Shown piece by piece: positions 62,622-64,000 of a stretch of 64,000 nucleotides of DNA. Position 1 is the first letter of the stretch. Every line of letters begins with the position of its first letter. The stretch lies in assembly GCA_018061965.1 (NCBI GenBank), contig JAGOTG010000004.1, positions 106,141-170,140 of the forward strand. The letters run 5' to 3'. A model generated the notes under the pieces. That model ran no database searches. It was not told the origin of the DNA and saw only the letters and a program-made list of their open reading frames with translations. The stretch comes from Legionellaceae bacterium (GTDB taxonomy: Bacteria; Pseudomonadota; Gammaproteobacteria; Legionellales; Legionellaceae). A program made the translations under genes and the position numbers.

Positions 62622-64000
62622 ATGAAGACTAAGTTTTTTATCAAAAATGTATTAACGCTTTCCTTAGGTTTGGCATCGACAACCGAAGTGGTTTTCGCAG
62701 CCGATCCTGTTGATTGCCTTAAAACGATCCCTTACGGTAAAAATCCAGTTAGTGGCGATAATTTACGCGTAGCATTAACCTGCTTAATGACGGCCGGTAT
62801 AGGCACGGTTGGACCAACTGGTCCCAGAGGATTCACAGGCGCAACTGGTCCAACAGGGCTTGGCGTGACCGGCTCTACTGGAAGTACAGGCGTAACTGGA
62901 GCAACAGGCTCTACTGGCAGTACAGGTGAAACTGGAGCGACAGGCTCTACTGGCAGCACAGGTGTAACTGGAGCGACAGGCTCTACTGGAAGCACTGGTG
63001 AAATTGGAGCGACAGGCTCTACTGGCAGTACAGGTGTAACTGGAGCGATTGGTTCTACTGGAAGCACCGGTGTAACTGGGGCAACAGGCTCTACTGGCAG
63101 TATGGGTGTAACTGGAGCGACAGGCTCTACTGGCAGTACAGGTGTAACTGGAGCGATTGGTTCTACTGGAAGCACTGGTGAAATTGGAGCGACAGGCTCT
63201 ACAGGAAGAACAGGTGTGACTGGGGCTACAGGCTCTACTGGTAGCACAGGTGCAACTGGAGCGATTGGTTCTACTGGAAGCACTGGTGAAATTGGAGCGA
63301 CAGGCTCTACTGGCAGTATGGGTGTAACTGGGGCGACTGGATCTATTGGAAGCACTGGTGTAACTGGAGCGACAGGCTCTACTGGCAGTACAGGTGTAAC
63401 TGGAGCGATTGGTTCTACTGGAAGCACTGGTGTAACTGGAGCGACAGGCTCTACTGGCAGTACAGGTGTAACTGGAGCGATTGGTTCTACTGGCAGTACA
63501 GGTGTAACTGGAGCGATTGGTTCTACTGGAAGTACAGGTATAATTGGAGCGACAGGCTCTACTGGAAGAACAGGTGTGACTGGCGCGACAGGCTTTACAG
63601 GAAGCACCGGTATAACTGGCGCGACAGGTTCTACTGGAAGAACAGGCATAACTGGGGCGACAGGCTCTACAGGAAGAACAGGTGTGACTGGGGCGACAGG
63701 TTCTACTGGAAGAACAGGTGTGACTGGGGCGACAGGTTCTACAGGAAGCACCGGTATAACTGGCGCGACAGGCTCTACAGGAAGAACAGGTATAACTGGG
63801 ACGACAGGTTCTACAGGAAGCACCGGTATAACTGGCGCGACAGGCTCTACAGGAAGAACAGGTATAACTGGGACGACAGGCTCTACAGGAAGAACAGGTA
63901 TAACTGGGACGACAGGTTCTACTGGAAGCACCGGTATAACTGGGGCGACAGGTTCTACAGGAAGCACCGGTATAACTGGCGCGACAGGCTCTACAGGAAG
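62622..64000 (+). CDS. Collagen-like (Gly-X-Thr)n surface protein, 3' truncated by window
   Basis: An open frame starting at ATG 62622 and continuing past the window end. Residues 1-27 are a signal peptide ([18 protein letters not shown], cleavage before ADPVD). A short globular region (about 28-62) with two cysteines (VDCLKTI and LTCLMTAG) follows. From about residue 66 the sequence is uninterrupted Gly-[18 protein letters not shown], then hundreds of residues of [12 protein letters not shown] and G-R-T triplets. Threonine almost always holds the Y position. The protein resembles Lcl-type and BclA-type collagen-like adhesins. It lies three bases after an outer-membrane-type gene. Confidence 0.93.
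   Translation, partial: MKTKFFIKNVLTLSLGLASTTEVVFAADPVDCLKTIPYGKNPVSGDNLRVALTCLMTAGIGTVGPTGPRGFTGATGPTGLGVTGSTGSTGVTGATGSTGSTGETGATGSTGSTGVTGATGSTGSTGEIGATGSTGSTGVTGAIGSTGSTGVTGATGSTGSMGVTGATGSTGSTGVTGAIGSTGSTGEIGATGSTGRTGVTGATGSTGSTGATGAIGSTGSTGEIGATGSTGSMGVTGATGSIGSTGVTGATGSTGSTGVTGAIGSTGSTGVTGATGSTGSTGVTGAIGSTGSTGVTGAIGSTGSTGIIGATGSTGRTGVTGATGFTGSTGITGATGSTGRTGITGATGSTGRTGVTGATGSTGRTGVTGATGSTGSTGITGATGSTGRTGITGTTGSTGSTGITGATGSTGRTGITGTTGSTGRTGITGTTGSTGSTGITGATGSTGSTGITGATGSTG
62860..64000 (+). repeat. Tandem 36-bp collagen-coding repeats
   Basis: About 30 imperfect copies of a 36-bp unit (12 residues, [12 protein letters not shown]), made of 18-bp half units. The 5' part favours STGSTGVTG and the 3' part favours STGRTGITG, so two sub-blocks have been amplified separately. 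Several 50-100-base stretches are identical, pointing to recent expansion. The array continues beyond the window. Confidence 0.92.

Noticed and set aside
62732..63967. 411-codon minus-strand open frame of Pro/Val-rich repeats
   Set aside because: It is the antisense of the collagen-like array. The 36-bp repeat lacks stop codons on that strand, and the plus frame has the start, signal peptide and Gly-X-Y pattern.
62860..64000. Regular short repeats as a possible CRISPR array
   Set aside because: Units are directly contiguous coding repeats without unique spacers and keep a Gly-X-Y reading frame.

Overview
The window is about 64 kb of A+T-leaning gammaproteobacterial chromosome. It looks like a member of the Legionellales (Legionella/Coxiella/Berkiella-type, probably host-associated), but I cannot name the genus. 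The grounds are the housekeeping set (msbA-lpxK, pilB-pilC-pilD, mutS, hemB, radA, ispA-xseB), a HAD 5'-nucleotidase of the type I recall from Legionella, and a dozen or so large, lineage-restricted proteins scattered singly between housekeeping genes. Many of those carry effector-like traits: ankyrin/Sel1-like repeats, coiled coils, C-terminal hydrophobic hairpins and hydrolase or protease triads. No dot/icm gene lies in the window, so calling them effectors is inference.

Layout. 1-4.2 kb: a tight plus-strand run of ppsA (5' cut by the window edge), a CPA2 antiporter, nadC and a clostridial-type murG homologue. 4.2-12.8 kb: an effector-like gene with a VTDYSGR motif, a small conserved-looking gene, yfcH, a 1551-codon protein with SF2/SecA-like ATPase motifs, a membrane protein and a Sel1-like protein. 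12.8-17.2 kb: a ParD/ParE-like toxin-antitoxin pair meeting the pilB-pilC-pilD operon tail to tail, with an 18-bp perfect hairpin beside the pilB start. 17.2-20.2 kb: a secreted coiled-coil protein overlapping an 866-aa-class unknown. 20.3-23.8 kb: phaB, cold-shock protein, SPOR lipoprotein, dgt, tRNA-Glu and tRNA-Ala. 23.9-33.7 kb: ispA-xseB, radA, a glycosyltransferase, ribE and yjdM, interspersed with three unknown/effector-like genes. These include a C-H-D cysteine-hydrolase candidate and a DUF2235/Tle1-like hydrolase with an 11-copy coiled-coil repeat.

33.9-42.2 kb: mutS-hemB, a two-component system of CusRS type, a MITE-like element, nhaC and a coupled conserved gene. 42.2-52.5 kb: an unknown gene, a nucleotidase/ABC-exporter operon, msbA-lpxK plus an exported protein, an SGHY-family effector-like gene and an IS4-type transposase remnant. 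52.5-58.4 kb: a complete tripartite RND efflux operon of heavy-metal type. 58.5-64 kb: an ankyrin-like giant, a decayed gene with an in-frame TAG and a frameshift, an outer-membrane-type protein, and the first 1.4 kb of a collagen-like (Gly-X-Thr)n surface protein that runs off the window.

Functionally the recognisable genes cover envelope building (lipid A export and phosphorylation, peptidoglycan precursor transfer, isoprenoids), type IV pili, cofactors (NAD, riboflavin, haem), DNA repair and nucleotide sanitation, ion homeostasis and efflux. The unknown genes are the accessory layer. Dispersed hairpin repeats, a MITE-like element, an IS remnant and a pseudogene indicate moderate genome decay and rearrangement.
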